Shown here: positions 20,171 to 31,446 of the stretch, piece after piece | Layout: the number at the start of each line of letters is the position of its first letter | Numbering within the stretch: the stretch's first letter is position 1 | From: Rebecca billardiae RCC1528 | Taxonomy: Eukaryota; Haptophyta | Assembly (NCBI GenBank): GCA_965240325.2 | Contig: OZ251224.1 | Coordinates: forward strand, 2,170,001 to 2,234,000 | Length of the DNA stretch: 64,000 nucleotides | Reading direction: 5' to 3' | Notes under the pieces: model-generated | Told to the model about the DNA's origin: nothing | The model's database searches: none | What the model saw: only the letters and a program-made list of their open reading frames with translations | Program-made: the position numbers and the translations under genes

Positions 20171-20992
20171 ACAGATGCAAGGCGCCGACTGGCTGGCCTG
20201 CACAGCTAGCTCCGACCACACGGCGTCCACGCTGCTCGTTCCGCAGATTCATCGGCCGAGATTCTTCTCGCAACGACGCAACCTTCGGGGCGATGGCCGA
20301 CGCGACGGGTGTGGCGGGTTTGGCAGTCCGCGGCGATTATCGCATTATGACTGCCGTCGCCGAGCTGGCATCGTCCCGAACTTGACCCCGGACCACCCGT
20401 CCCCCCTCCCCGGCGCGCACGCCCCTCCCGGCTCGGTCTCGGCGCATGCAGCGGCATCCCCGGACTCAGTGTGTGTGCGGCAAGCAGCCGCTCGACTTTG
20501 CGGCGCAACGCAGAAAAGCGAGCGGTCAGCCGCGGCGGGAAGGTTTGAGTGACCAACATCGGGGGTGGTGACTCAAAAGCGGCGAACGCTGGAATCATCA
20601 CACGTCCGCCGTCCAGCCCGCGCCCGCCCTCAGCGGCACACCCTGCCCGGCCGTCGCCGCAACCGCCGCCGCCCGCCCGCCGCCGACCACCTCCGGCGGC
20701 CAGCCAACTCGGCGCCTGCTACCCGCTCGGCCAGCCAGCTGCGCTCCACCGCCTCCCGCCCGCCCTCCCTCGGCGTTGGAGCGCCGCGCCGGGGGCAGGG
20801 TGCGGCTCGAGTCAGCGTCCGGAGGGGGCGGGGCGGGCGCTGTCTCGCCGCCCGGCCCCCCCTGACGTCTGGCGGCCCCAGGCAACCCCTGTACCCGCCC
20901 ATCGTATCTACCGGACGGTGATAGGGAGCGCGTCGAAAGCAGTTATACGCTGTGAATAAAACGAAAAGGACGAATAAACTGGCGAAACCACG
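20171..20992. other. Intergenic region between divergent genes
   Basis: This 820-bp region separates two divergent start codons and is likely to hold both promoters and 5' UTRs. Part of it (20600-20880) is Pro/Arg-rich in translation and open in several frames because of base composition. I see no recognisable gene. Confidence 0.5.
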
Positions 20993-22576
20993 ATGGCGGC
21001 TGAGGACGTGAGCAAGGGTGTGTTTTTGCTCGCTCTGGGCACGGCAGCTGTGTTTTTAGCGCGAGCACCGAGGCCATCCGCCGACCCATCGCCGCCTCCT
21101 TCGCCACACGTTGCGCCGCTGGTCACGGCCAGGGCCGATGACGTGCCCATGTCGTCACCGTCGACCGCGGCGCGCGCCGACGAGCCGCCGCCGCCCGTGC
21201 CTGAGCGCGTGTACCACCAGCTCGTGCAGTCGGTGCACGTGACAGACAGGTTGCCGCCCGGTGACTCCTCGCGGTACTTCTCGGTCGTGGAGGTCCCCGA
21301 GCACTTTGAGCCCGCGCTCCCGGGCGAGCTCTGGGTGTTTGCGCGCCGCTCGAGCCGGCCGCACGGCGCGATTGCGTCGACCTCCGCTGTGTGGGCGCGC
21401 GCGACTGCCGGCTCGCTTCTGGGCGGCGCGCCGCCTCACACGTTCGTGCGCGACCACTCGATGGCGCACAACTTCGCGCCGCTCTTCCACGGCCGCTCCT
21501 TCATCGGTGCCGGCGGCGAGTTCTGGGCGACCCCGCCGCCCAAGTACAATGTGAGTGAGCTGGGCAGGCCGACGGGCGTGCGCGTGCGTCGCGCGGAGAG
21601 ACGAGCCCAGGTGGTCGGGGCAGACGCCTCCTTCGGCGGCCTCCCGCTCGTCTCGCACGTGCGCGGCGACGCGCCCGGCTGCTTCGAGGCCCGCCGCCTC
21701 CCGCGGCTGTACAACATGCGCCGCGACCGGCTGGCGTGCGAGTTTGATGGCCTGCTGTCGCTCGCTCCGCACCGCGGCGGTCTGCTGCTGTTCGCGCGCG
21801 CCAACACCTCGCCCGTGGTGGACATGGGGCGGCACGTGCAGGTGGCCCGCGCGCCGAGCGCGCCGCTCGCGCCCGGCGCGCCGGGCCGCGTCGCGTGGTC
21901 GCGCTTCGTCCTGCTCGACTTCGAGGGCCACGCCCCTGAGCAGCACAACGTGTACTACGGCAGTGTCGCGCCCAACCCGGCCGACCGCGGCCGCACGCTG
22001 CTCGCGCTCGTCCCCGCGTCGATCGGCGGCGGGCGCGTGAGGCCGGCGTGCATGATCGGGCTGGCCGTGTCGTGCGACGGCGTGGCCTTCTCCCGGCTCG
22101 AGCCGCTCGTCACCACGCCGTGCGCCAACGGCGGCCGCACAGTGGATCAGCCCGTCAGCGGTTGGGTGGTGCGCGGAGCGAGTGCGCACGCGTGGGTGCA
22201 CGCCGACGTGCCCGGGCTGAGCACACCGTGGCACAACTCGTCGGCCGCGACGGACTCGCGGCTCGTGCGCCTGAGCATACCGCTGGCGGCGCTCGCCGAG
22301 CACACGAGGCGCACCCTCGCAACCTCCGCAGCGCTCCGCCGCACGTGCGACGCGGAGAGGCCCGCAGAGGCGCCATGGGCACAGCCGACTGCGGCCGACA
22401 CCCCGGCAGAGGGCGTGAAGATGACCAAGCTGCCGGCGCACCTGCAGCGCATCTCACCGAAGGACGCCAAGTGGCTGCAGGCGATGAGCATGCGCAGCGC
22501 GAAGCGCCCGCGCACGCGCTCGAAAGCGTACCGCCGCCCGCTCTCGTCCGTCTTTGGTGGCATGCTGAGCGGCTGA
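20993..22576 (+). CDS. Type II membrane protein with beta-propeller-like (GH32/GH43-type) lumenal domain
   Basis: The product has 527 residues from an ATG. Residues about 9-25 (GVFLLALGTAAVFLARA) form one membrane anchor, followed by a Pro/Ser-rich stem, the layout of Golgi type II enzymes. The lumenal part has repeated blade-like segments: HNFAPLFHG, CEFDGLLSLAPH, GRHVQVARAPS, WSRFVLLDFEG, QHNVYYGSVAPNP, and MIGLAVSCDGVAFSRLEPL. Such spacing recalls the five-bladed propellers of glycoside hydrolase clans (arabinanase, invertase). I cannot confirm the catalytic acids, so hydrolase activity is only a possibility. Near the C terminus is a basic stretch (KRPRTRSKAYRR). A canonical AATAAA lies 92 bp after the stop. 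Confidence 0.6.
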   Translation: MAAEDVSKGVFLLALGTAAVFLARAPRPSADPSPPPSPHVAPLVTARADDVPMSSPSTAARADEPPPPVPERVYHQLVQSVHVTDRLPPGDSSRYFSVVEVPEHFEPALPGELWVFARRSSRPHGAIASTSAVWARATAGSLLGGAPPHTFVRDHSMAHNFAPLFHGRSFIGAGGEFWATPPPKYNVSELGRPTGVRVRRAERRAQVVGADASFGGLPLVSHVRGDAPGCFEARRLPRLYNMRRDRLACEFDGLLSLAPHRGGLLLFARANTSPVVDMGRHVQVARAPSAPLAPGAPGRVAWSRFVLLDFEGHAPEQHNVYYGSVAPNPADRGRTLLALVPASIGGGRVRPACMIGLAVSCDGVAFSRLEPLVTTPCANGGRTVDQPVSGWVVRGASAHAWVHADVPGLSTPWHNSSAATDSRLVRLSIPLAALAEHTRRTLATSAALRRTCDAERPAEAPWAQPTAADTPAEGVKMTKLPAHLQRISPKDAKWLQAMSMRSAKRPRTRSKAYRRPLSSVFGGMLSG

Positions 22577-22971
22577 GCCGGTAGCCGTCGTACTCACGTA
22601 ACTATAGGTCGCGCGTAGCTACTAGTATACAGCTATAGGCTGCGCAGCCTGCCAGTACCGATGTTTCAATAAAGTGTAGTGCGACGACTCGCCGCCGCAT
22701 CCAGCAGCCGCCAGATGTCATGCGCTGCTGATGACGCGATCATTTTTTTGGCTGAGACGTCGCGGGCGCTGCTAGTTACTGCTACTACAGCAGTGATGAA
22801 TACGTACGACTGTATACGACATATCGTCGTGATCGTCGTCACGCGAAAATCATACGCATCATGTCGTCAGCAAGATGTAGTGCGCCTGCTGATGACGCGA
22901 CGATAGGCGGCGATACGCGACGGTGACGGTCAAATTAGACTTGAGCCCGAGTCTGACGGCTCTGCGCAGAT
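22577..22971. other. Convergent 3' region with short internal direct repeats
   Basis: This region lies between the stop codons of two convergent genes. GCTGATGACGCGA recurs at about 22726 and 22888. No gene is seen. Confidence 0.5.
22668..22673 (+). terminator. Polyadenylation signal AATAAA
   Basis: A canonical hexamer lies about 92 bp downstream of the stop of the membrane-protein gene ending at 22576, a normal distance for 3' end formation. Confidence 0.5.
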
Positions 22972-24804
22972 TCAGAACGGCGACTGGCAGAGCGGGCACG
23001 TGCTCTTCTGCGACGAGTTGAACCACTTGTACAGGCACGGCGAGTGGAACTTGTTGTTGCACGTCTTGCACGACAGGCTCGGCAGCTGGCGCGTGACGCC
23101 GTGCACGATCACGTAGCAGATCGGGCACTCCTCGACCCCCTTGAAGAGCCCGTCCACGTGCTCGCGCCACAGCAGCAGCGCGTCGAGCAGCGAGCCGTTC
23201 TGCGAGTGGAGCAGCGTGGAGATGGCGCGCTGCCACCGCCGCCACCGCCCCTCGCTCACGCCCACCCGCCGAGTGCACTCGAGCTCAGGCACGCGGATCG
23301 GGTGGCTGGGAGAGAGCCGCAGCCGCACCGCCGTCTCCGTGTCCTCGCACGCATACGACGCGCTCACTTCGCGCGCGGCGCGCGAGGTGCGAATGGTGAA
23401 GTCGTCGGTTGTCTCGTCTGCGCGGCAGCGGCGGCGCGGGCGCGGGGGGCGCGAGGGAGGGCGCGCGGCCGCGTCAGCGGTGCCGCCGCGCGCGCCGCCA
23501 ACGCCGCGACGCCGACGGTGCGTGCGCGAGCGCGCGCGGCGCGGGCACACGCGCCGAGCAGCCTGCGAGCGAGCGAGCGCGCATGCACGCGGCCGCGGAG
23601 CAACGCGCACACCGGCCCTGTCGATGGCGTCGAGCTCCGCGGCGATGAGCACGGCGCTCGCGCGGGTCGAGAGCCACCGCTCGACAGCTGCCGCCTCGGC
23701 GCGACTCGCCGCGTCCGCCCACCACTGGCGCAGCAGCGCGGGCAGCGCGGCGCTCGCCTGGAGCAGCGCAGCCTCGCACACAGCCGTGTGCGCGTCAGCG
23801 TCCGCGTCCGCGTCCGCGCCTGCGCCGCACGCGCCGCCGGCGGAGGGCGGCGGGTGCGCGAGGGCGTCGAGCACGGTGCGCTGTAGGGGCGGCAGCGCGG
23901 AGGCGGCTGTCGCGCCAAGCCGCTCACTCGGCGGAAGCGCGCGCGCGAGCGCGGAGGCGAACTCGAAGAAGGGCTGACGCCGTGGGCCTCCGCTGCCGCC
24001 GCTGCCGCCGCCGCCACCGCCGCCGCCGGCGCCGCCGCCGCTGCCGCTCCCGAGTCGGCCGTGCACCAGCCAGAGCACGAGCCGCGCGCGCGTCGGGCTG
24101 TCCACACGTGAGGCGATCAGGATCACAAGCGCCCACGTGCAGATCGTGCCCACAGCTGGGTGTTGGCGCGCGGGCGGCGCGCGGGCGGCGTCGGCGGCGG
24201 GCGGCAGGCAGGCTGCCTCGAGCGCGCAGACAAGGGCGGGCGGCACGAACGCGGGCGGCCCCACGTCCGCGTCGGCGGCGTCGGCGTCGGCCGCCGCCTC
24301 GGCATCTGCAGCCGCCCCGCCTGCGGCGCGGCCGCGGCGCATCAGCTCGGTCGCGGGCGGCGCGCTCAGTGCGCGGCTCACGAGTGCGAGCACCGCGCGG
24401 AGCAGGGGCGTGCGCGCGCCGCGCGCGGCAGCGTCGCCGCCCGCGGCTCGCGCGCCCTGCCCGCCGCCGCGCTCGCCGCCGCCGCCGTCGTCGTCGTCGG
24501 TGGCGGCGTCGTCGCCCTCGTCGTGGGCAGCTCCGGCGCGCGGCTCTCCCACGCGCGCGCCCTCCGCGCCCTCCGCGCCGCCCGCGAGCAGAGCGCACAG
24601 CTCACACACACCCTCCCACCGCTCCGCAAGCAGCCGCTCGGGCGCGCTGGCCGCGAGGGCGGAGAGATGCCACGGGCTGAGGGCCGGGTGAGTGGCGCTG
24701 CTGGCGGCCGCGGCGCGCGTGCGCAGCGCGCGCGCGGAGAGAACGGCGCTGTCGAGCAGCGCGCGCCAGCACTCGAGCCGCGCAGCAGCGAGCGCCTCCG
24801 CAGG

Positions 24805-24841
<37 letters not shown>

Positions 24842-27800
24842 TCGCCGCCGCCGCCGTCAGCGGTGGCCGCGGACGGCAGGGCTGTGCACGCGGCCACCGC
24901 CGCGCGCGCCGCCGCGCGCCAGAGCGGCGCGCGCTGCGGCTGGCCGGCACTCAGCCGCAGCCAGCGCGCGCACGCCTCCGCGATGGCGTGCAGCGCCCGG
25001 CCATCGACAGCGCAACCGCCACCCTCGGCCGCCGCGTGCCCCCGCAGGGCGGCGCAGGCGAGCTCGCACGCCGCGATCGCGCTCGCGTCCTCGTCAGCGG
25101 TCGGCGCGGGGGCCGCGCCCTCCTCCGCGCCCGCGCCGCGCGCCTCGGCGGGGCCCTCGGCCGCGGCGCGTGTGTGCGGCAGCAGAGGCGCGCGCCCTGC
25201 GCACAGCAGGTGCACGAGCATACCGCCCTCGGCGCGCGACGGCGGCGCGTGCGCGCCGCGCGAGGCCGGTTCATAAAGGCACGAGAGCGCTCGCGCGGCC
25301 GCCGCACGCTCGGGCGCGCCGAGCCCCGGCGCGGAGAGCGCACGCGCGCACGCCATCGCGAGCTGCGCGCACGCGCCGCCGCGCTCCGCCATGCGCCACT
25401 GCGCCGCCACCGCGCGCTCCGCCGCCTCCGCCTCCAGAGCGACTCCGGGCCCACCGCCGTCGCCGCCGCCTCCGCCGCTGCCGCTGGCCTCCGCCGCTGC
25501 CTCCGCGCGCGCCTCCGCCTCGCCAGCCGCGCCGCCCGCGCCGGCGGCGGCGCGCGCCCGCGCCACGGCCTCCAGGGCAGTCCACGTGTCCCGGGCTGCC
25601 GCGCGCCCGCCGCCCGCAGCGGCGGCCGCGCCGTCCGCCGCCGCGAGCCACGCTGCCGGCGTGGTCGGGAGCGCGGCACACGCCGCGTCGGCAAGCGCTC
25701 GGCTCACGCGCACGCCGCCGCCGCGCCGCGCCGCGCGCAGCAGGGCGGCGAGGGCGAGGGCCGAGAGTGCTGAGCCCGCGTCGGCCGCGGCGACCGCCTC
25801 GGCCGTGGCGACGGCGGCGGCTTCCAGTAGCGCGCGCGCCGCCTCCGCCGAAGCGGCCTCCGCGCCGTCCGCCGCGGCGTCGCGCACGGCCGCCCCACGC
25901 GCGACGCGAGCCACCGCGCGCAGGCAGTGGCGCGCATCCGCCGCGGCGGCCGCGGCCGTGGCGGCGGCGCCAGCCTCAGCGGGACTCGCCGCGGTCGCGC
26001 GCGGCGCCTCTGAGTCCGGGCCGCCCGCCGACGCCGCGGGCGGCAGCGCCGCGTGAGGCCTGTGCGCGGCCATGCGCGCGAGGGCGCGCGCGAGCGCAAC
26101 GCCCGCGCGCTGCCCCTCTGCGCGGCCGCTCTCGGCTCGCGGGCTCAGCACCTGGAGCACGATCCCTCGGCGCCAGCCCAGTGACGGGTGTTCGCCCGCC
26201 GCGCGCAGGCAGGAGCACAGCGACGCCGCGCGCGCGTCCGCGCCGCCCGGCGCGTCCCACGCAGCGGCGGCGGCGTCAGCGGCGGCGTCGGCGTGCGCGG
26301 CGCCGAGGAGTGCGCACCGCGCGACCGAGTTGAGTGCCTCGTCGGCGCCGCCATCGCCGCCGCCGAGTGTCGCGCTCTCGACGGCGAGCTCCGCGGCGGC
26401 GTCAGCCCACGCGCTCGCGCGGCCGTGCGGCGCCCGCGTGCCACTGTCGTCTCCGCCGCCGACCGTGGCATACGCGCCGCCGGACGCGAGGGCATGCAGC
26501 GCGGCCGCCATCGTGCCGGCGAGGGCGCGCGCCGCGGCCGCGCCGGCGGCGGCCGCGTGCGCGCGCAGCGCCGCGCCACATGCGCCGCCCGCCGAGCCGC
26601 CCGCCTCCGCGCCGAGCGCGGCCGCCAGCTGGTCAAGCGACGGCGGCGGCGCGGCGCCGGCGGCGCCAACCGCCGCGGCGAGCACGGCCGCGGCCGCGGC
26701 GGAGGAGGGCGGTGCGGCGCCTGCGCAGAACGGCGAGCGTGGCAGGCAGCGCGCACGCAGCGCCCACACCGCGAGCGCGGCGTGGGCGCCTGGCGCTGCG
26801 GAGCACAGCTGCTCGGAGCCGAGGGCAGCGGCGCACAGTCGGCCGAGAGACGGCGCGTGCGCCGCGCTCGCGCCGCAGAGCACCGCCTCCACGCCCGCGC
26901 ACAGCCGGCGCGTCACGCCGCCCACGCTCGCGGCGGGCAGGCACGGAGGCCCGCTACTGAGGCCGCCGCCGCCTCCGAGACTCAGCAAGCAGCTTAGCAC
27001 GGCTGCGGCCTCCTGCGCGGCGCGCGCGCTCGCGCGCGGCAGAGGCACGCACACCGGCGGCGGCGCGGCGCCGCGCGCGGCCGGCGGCGAAGGCGGCAGC
27101 GGCTGCGCCGGGCACGCGGCCTCGGCCGCGCCTGCGCCCAGCGCCACCAGTCCGGAGAGCGCCACACCCTCCGGGCTCGGCCGCTGGGTGGCGGCGGCGA
27201 CAGCGGCGGCGGCCGTCGCGCCGCCCTGCGCTGCGTCGGCGCTGGGGTGGGGCGCGCAGGCGGCATCCGCGCTGGCGCCGGCGTCGGCCGCGCTGGCGCC
27301 ACGGCCGGCGCGCGGCCGCGCGCTTCCGCCGCGCAGTAGCCCTGCCGCCGCGCACGTCTCGAGCAGCGCGCGAGCGGCGGCGAGCAGAGCGGCGCTGGGC
27401 TGCGGGGGCGCGGTCGGATCGGCCGGCGGCGCGGAGACGCGCACGAGGATCAGCACGCGCGGCACGGCCGCCCCGCCGGGCCCGGCGGCGTGCGAGCACT
27501 CCGCGTCGCAGCGCAGCCGCACACAGCGCGCCGCCGCGCCCCCCGCCGCGCCGCCGCCGCCGCCGCCCAGCTCACCCAGGGCGGCATATGTGAGCTGCGC
27601 GAGCGCGTGCGCGTGCGCGCCGGCCACGCCGGCAGCGGTGGCGGCGTCCGCGCCAGCGCAGAGCGCGCGCGCGAGCAGCGCCCACAGCGCGCGCTCCGAG
27701 GCGTCCGGCGGCGCGCCGGCCGCGCGCGCCTCGCGCCGCGCCGCCGCGGCGGGCAGCCACTGGCGCCGCGCGCGCGCGGCGAGGGCCAAGGCTGCGGCGC

Positions 27801-28624
27801 CCGCCGCGCCGCCGGCGCCCGCCGCGCCGCCGGCCCTCATCGGCAGGAGTCGGGCGCGCACGCGCGTCGCGGCCGTGGGCTGCAGCCTGAGCAGCAGCGC
27901 CGGCGCCGGACGCCCGCAGTCCAGGCCCAGGCCGTCGGCGCCGAGCGCCGCGAGCAGCGTGCACGCGGTGCGCGCGCCGAGCGCGCGCGCGCGCTCGAGC
28001 TCGGCCGCGCCGCCTGAGGCAGCAGCTGCTGCCGAGTGCGCGCTGAGCGTGGCCAGGGCCGCGGCGGTGTCGAAGCAGCGGCGCGCGACGGCGGCGGCGG
28101 CGTCCGCGTGCCGCGTCGCGCGCGCGCGGCCCGCGTCGTCGAGCCGCGAGCCGGAGGCCGACGCCCGCGCCGCCCGAGCCAGCGTCACAAGCACGGCGCA
28201 CGCGCGCGCCGCCCGCGCCTCCGCGTCCGCACTTGACTCCAGCGAAGCGGAGGGTGCGCGGCGCGCGGCGTCGGCGGCGCTAAACGTCGGCGCGGTCGGG
28301 CGCAGGGCGTGCTCGCTCACGTCCGCCACGCGGGCCCACCACGCGCCCAGCGCCGCCTCCACGCCCTCGGAGCAGCACAGCGCCGCGATGGTCGACTCGA
28401 GCACCGCGAGCGCCGGCGCGCCAACCGCGGCCGGAGCGACCGGCGCGCGCGCCGCTCGGTGCGTGCCGCGCGCGGGGGCACGCTGCCACAACCCGTCGCA
28501 CGGTGGCGGGAGGCAGTCGGCGGGAGCCGCGCCCGGCGCGTCGGCGCGGCCCCCAGGCGCCACGCCGCCACCTTCGGCCGCGCTCGACGAGGCGCTCGGT
28601 GCGCGGCGGACAGCAGGCAAAGCC

Positions 28625-28664
<40 letters not shown>

Positions 28665-30039
28665 TGCCGCCGCCGCCGGCTCCCGCCCCGGTTGGGCGAA
28701 GGCCGCTGCCACCGACCCATCGGCTCAGCACGGCGTCGAGCAGGACCTGCTCGAGCAGCGCGGCCTGGAAGGCCTCGCGCGCGCCGCTCGGCTCGCTCGG
28801 CGCGCGACGGAGCAGAGCGTACCGCACGCACTCGGCGAGGGCGCTCACCACAGAGCTGCCGCCTCCGCCACCGCCGCCGCCGCCGCCGCCGCCACCCGTG
28901 CCACCGCCGCCGCCGCCGCCGCTGCCGGCACCGTTCTCCCACAGTGTCGTCAGGAGCTCGACCTCGAGCCTGGCGAGTGGCGCCGCGCCATCGCTTGTGG
29001 GCAGAAGGCTCAGCAGCGGCAGCAGCGCCGCGTACGTCGCGGGCGCCACCGCGCCGACCACTGCGCCCGCGCCGGCGCCCGCGCGGCGCGGGGCCGCGCC
29101 GAGTTGCGCCAACACTGCGTGCTCCACCGCGGTCGCTGTGAGGCCGCCGCCGCCGTCGGAGGCGGGGCGCCACATGGCGGGGCGCGAGAGCGACGCGAGC
29201 GTCATGTCCCACAGCGCCGGCAGCACGAACGCGTCGCGCTCGCGCCCGAGCGCGCGCACGATCGCCGCGCCGAGCTCTCTCGCACGCGCGTCGGCGAGCG
29301 ACGGTGCGCGCGCAGCGCACGCGGCGGCGAGCTGGCAGGCGGCTCGGCGCACGTGCGGCGCGCGCGCGCGCTCGGCGAGCGCCCACACGGCGCCGTGGTC
29401 GAGGATGGGCGCGGCGTCCTCCTCGAGCGCGCGCGCCGCCGCGTCCGAGCCCTCGCTGCCACGCACGCGCGCGATCTCCGCGGTGGCGGTCGCGAGCGCG
29501 CCCAGCCCCGACGCTAGCGTGCGCACAGCCGCCTCCTCCGCCTCCGCGTCCTTCGCCGCGGCCTTGAGGTAGGGCGGCGCGGCGGCGAGCACGGACGCGG
29601 TGATCTTGGCGAAGAGCTCGCGCTGGCAGAACACCAGCGCGTCCGCGCGCTTCGCGGCGTTCGGAATCGCCGCCTCCCACGCGCTGAGCGCCGCGGCGGC
29701 AACGTCAGCCGCGGGGTCGTGCAGTGCGCACTGCCACGGCGCGGCGAGCGCGCGCAGGTGCGGCGCGAGCCGGCGGCCCAGCGCGGCGGCGAGCACGCCG
29801 AGCAGCACGCTCGCCTGCTCGCGCACCTGCCGCGACGTGTCCGCCGAGAGCTTGGCGTACGCCGTCACATAGTGCGGCGCGAGCTGATCGATCTCGTCCG
29901 CTCCGGCGGCACGCGCGTGCGCGAGCAGCTCGGCGAGGCCCTTGAGCCGCGTGGTCGCGTCCTTCTTGGAGAGCTTGCGCAGCATCACGGCCGTCTCCGC
30001 GCCGAGCGACTGCTCCGCCTGCAGCGCCGACTGCAGCAT
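22972..30039 (-). CDS. LTN1: Listerin E3 ubiquitin ligase (ribosome-associated quality control)
   Basis: Proposed exons on minus are 30039-23613 and 23417-22972, joined by a GT-AG intron (23612-23418) of 195 bp that contains no in-frame stop. Removal gives AIDR-ADETTDDFTIRTS and a 2290-residue protein, longer than human Listerin (about 1770). The N terminus (LRKLSKKDATTRLKGLAELL) is the conserved Listerin domain that contacts the 60S-NEMF complex. The middle is an Ala/Leu-rich HEAT-like solenoid with several poly-Gly insertions. The C terminus has an RWD-like segment (DDFTIRTS ... REVSASY) and a RING-CH finger, CPIC-x15-CxxC-x4-H-xx-C-x12-CPLC, at 22980-23130. Known role: ubiquitination of stalled nascent chains on 60S subunits. 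The start codon lies only 51 bp from that of the opposite-strand neighbour. Confidence 0.93.
24805..24850 (-). repeat. (GCC)n run encoding poly-Gly in Listerin
   Basis: An uninterrupted run of GCC/GCG triplets on plus translates as glycine in the Listerin frame on minus. Confidence 0.9.
28622..28930 (-). repeat. Two (GCC)n runs encoding poly-Gly in Listerin
   Basis: Triplet runs at about 28624-28675 and 28862-28925 give glycine stretches of roughly 13-20 residues in the Listerin frame. They are likely disordered linkers between helical repeats and prone to length change. Confidence 0.9.
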
Positions 30040-30090
30040 GGTTGCGGGCTGGGAGCGCGCGGGACGTGGCGGCGACGGGTCGCTCTGCAG
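30040..30090. promoter_or_regulatory. Very short bidirectional upstream region
   Basis: Only 51 bp separate the Listerin ATG (minus) from the most upstream plausible ATG of the plus-strand gene. If the second gene starts at the alternative ATG at 30190, the gap is 150 bp. A shared bidirectional promoter is inferred from the spacing. I see no TATA-like box. Confidence 0.5.
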
Positions 30091-31446
30091 ATGACTCTGG
30101 TGAGCAGCAGCGAGCTCGCGCGTCGATCGCTGACTCTCCAGCCGGAGCGGGCGCTGGGCTGGCCGGTGCGCTGCGCGGACGCGTCATCAATGGCGTCGGC
30201 GTGCGTGCGCCGCGTCATCACGAGGCGGCCTGCTCAGCCGCTGAGCAGGGCGAGAGCCGGACGACCGAGCTTGAGCGGCGGCGCGTGGACCCTCTTCTCG
30301 TCCTTCCGCCACGCCGCGCCGTCGACTCCGCCGACTGGCCGCGCGGGCACGCCGCTTCCCGGCTTTGGCGCGGCGGGCGGTCCTTGCATCCAGAACAAGA
30401 GCACCATCCTGCAAGATGTCGACCGCGCGATCTGCCCGTCGGACCCGCGGCCGCCGGATATCGAGGTTCTCCTGACCAACCACCTCGCGTACGTGGGCAA
30501 CCCGCTCTCCAAGGCCGTCCACCGCCACCTCATCGCGCTCGGCCACGTGCTCGTTCGGTACACGACCTCGGATGGCGAGCAGCGCGTGATGAACATCCTG
30601 GGCGGGCATGCGCTCGACGAGCCGGGGGAGCAGATGGTGAACTTCGCGCCGCCGAGCGAGTACCTCTACGGCACCGCGGGCTTCGGCCGCTGGAGCCAGC
30701 AGGGCGGCGCGTATAACCGCGACATCGTCGGCGTGCGCATCGAGCGCGCCCCCGACGGCGTGGTGGACGCCCTGCACGCGTACTACGTCGCGCTGCAGCA
30801 GCGCTCGCGGATCAGCACCGAGCCGGCGTCGCTCGCGTCGAAGGCGGCGGCGCGCTTCCAGCTCTTCGGCGGGCGGCTCACCAACTTCGCCGCCAACCAC
30901 CTGCCGCAGGAGGTGTCGCACTTCCTCACGCGCGAGACTCGGCTGTACGCGGCGGCGGGCAACTGCGCGCAGTGGACCTCTGCGGGGCTGCAGTGGGTCG
31001 GGCTGGTGCGGCGGCCGAGGCTGGTGCCCAAGGCGATCCTGATCGAGCTGCTCGAGCGCGAGCACCGCATCGCGCCCGACAACGTGCACGTCGTCGTGTA
31101 CAAGCACGTGCGCCACGCGGAGACGTTCTACAAAGGGTACGAGCCGACCCTTTGTACGTTTGTGCACCCACTGTACGCGCTGCGCAACCGCGTGTACGCG
31201 GACATGGACGCGTTCGCCGACGTGCTCGTGCGCGTGCCGGAGGGGACGGACGAGGCCGTCGTCGAGCGCCAGCCGCCGGAGGCACGCCTTCGGCCGCCCA
31301 CCTACCTGCCCTGGCTGAACGGCGTGTGGTTTGGCGTCTCGGCGGCCGCCCTGCTCGGCTTCTTTGACGGGCCCGAGCCCGTGCAGCACCTGTCGGCCGG
31401 CGGCATCGCGATGGCGTGGCTCGTGCTCAACTACCTCTTCTACTAG
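30091..31446 (+). CDS. Uncharacterised protein, candidate NlpC/P60-like (papain-like) fold, organelle-targeted
   Basis: The product has 451 residues from the ATG at 30091; 30190 is an alternative start (MASACVRRVITRR). The N terminus is Arg/Ser-rich with almost no acids, like a mitochondrial or plastid presequence. The conserved-looking core starts at DIEVLLTNHLAYVGNPLSK. It has LIALGHVLVRYT (His about 152), the block YNRDIVGVRI, and later GNCAQWTSAGL (Cys 292). A histidine followed by an Asn-Cys motif resembles the permuted NlpC/P60 superfamily (LRAT-like, NCEHF-type), but I infer this from motif order only. Near the C terminus are two hydrophobic segments (GVWFGVSAAALLGFF and IAMAWLVLNYLFY), possible membrane spans. 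The gene is head-to-head with Listerin. Confidence 0.6.
   Translation: MTLVSSSELARRSLTLQPERALGWPVRCADASSMASACVRRVITRRPAQPLSRARAGRPSLSGGAWTLFSSFRHAAPSTPPTGRAGTPLPGFGAAGGPCIQNKSTILQDVDRAICPSDPRPPDIEVLLTNHLAYVGNPLSKAVHRHLIALGHVLVRYTTSDGEQRVMNILGGHALDEPGEQMVNFAPPSEYLYGTAGFGRWSQQGGAYNRDIVGVRIERAPDGVVDALHAYYVALQQRSRISTEPASLASKAAARFQLFGGRLTNFAANHLPQEVSHFLTRETRLYAAAGNCAQWTSAGLQWVGLVRRPRLVPKAILIELLEREHRIAPDNVHVVVYKHVRHAETFYKGYEPTLCTFVHPLYALRNRVYADMDAFADVLVRVPEGTDEAVVERQPPEARLRPPTYLPWLNGVWFGVSAAALLGFFDGPEPVQHLSAGGIAMAWLVLNYLFY

Noticed and set aside
26072-29572. 1166-codon open frame on plus, antisense to Listerin
   Set aside because: It is the complement of a GC-rich Ala/Gly/Arg coding frame. The minus strand carries the recognisable Listerin N terminus and RING, and the plus frame is low-complexity Ala/Ser/Pro.
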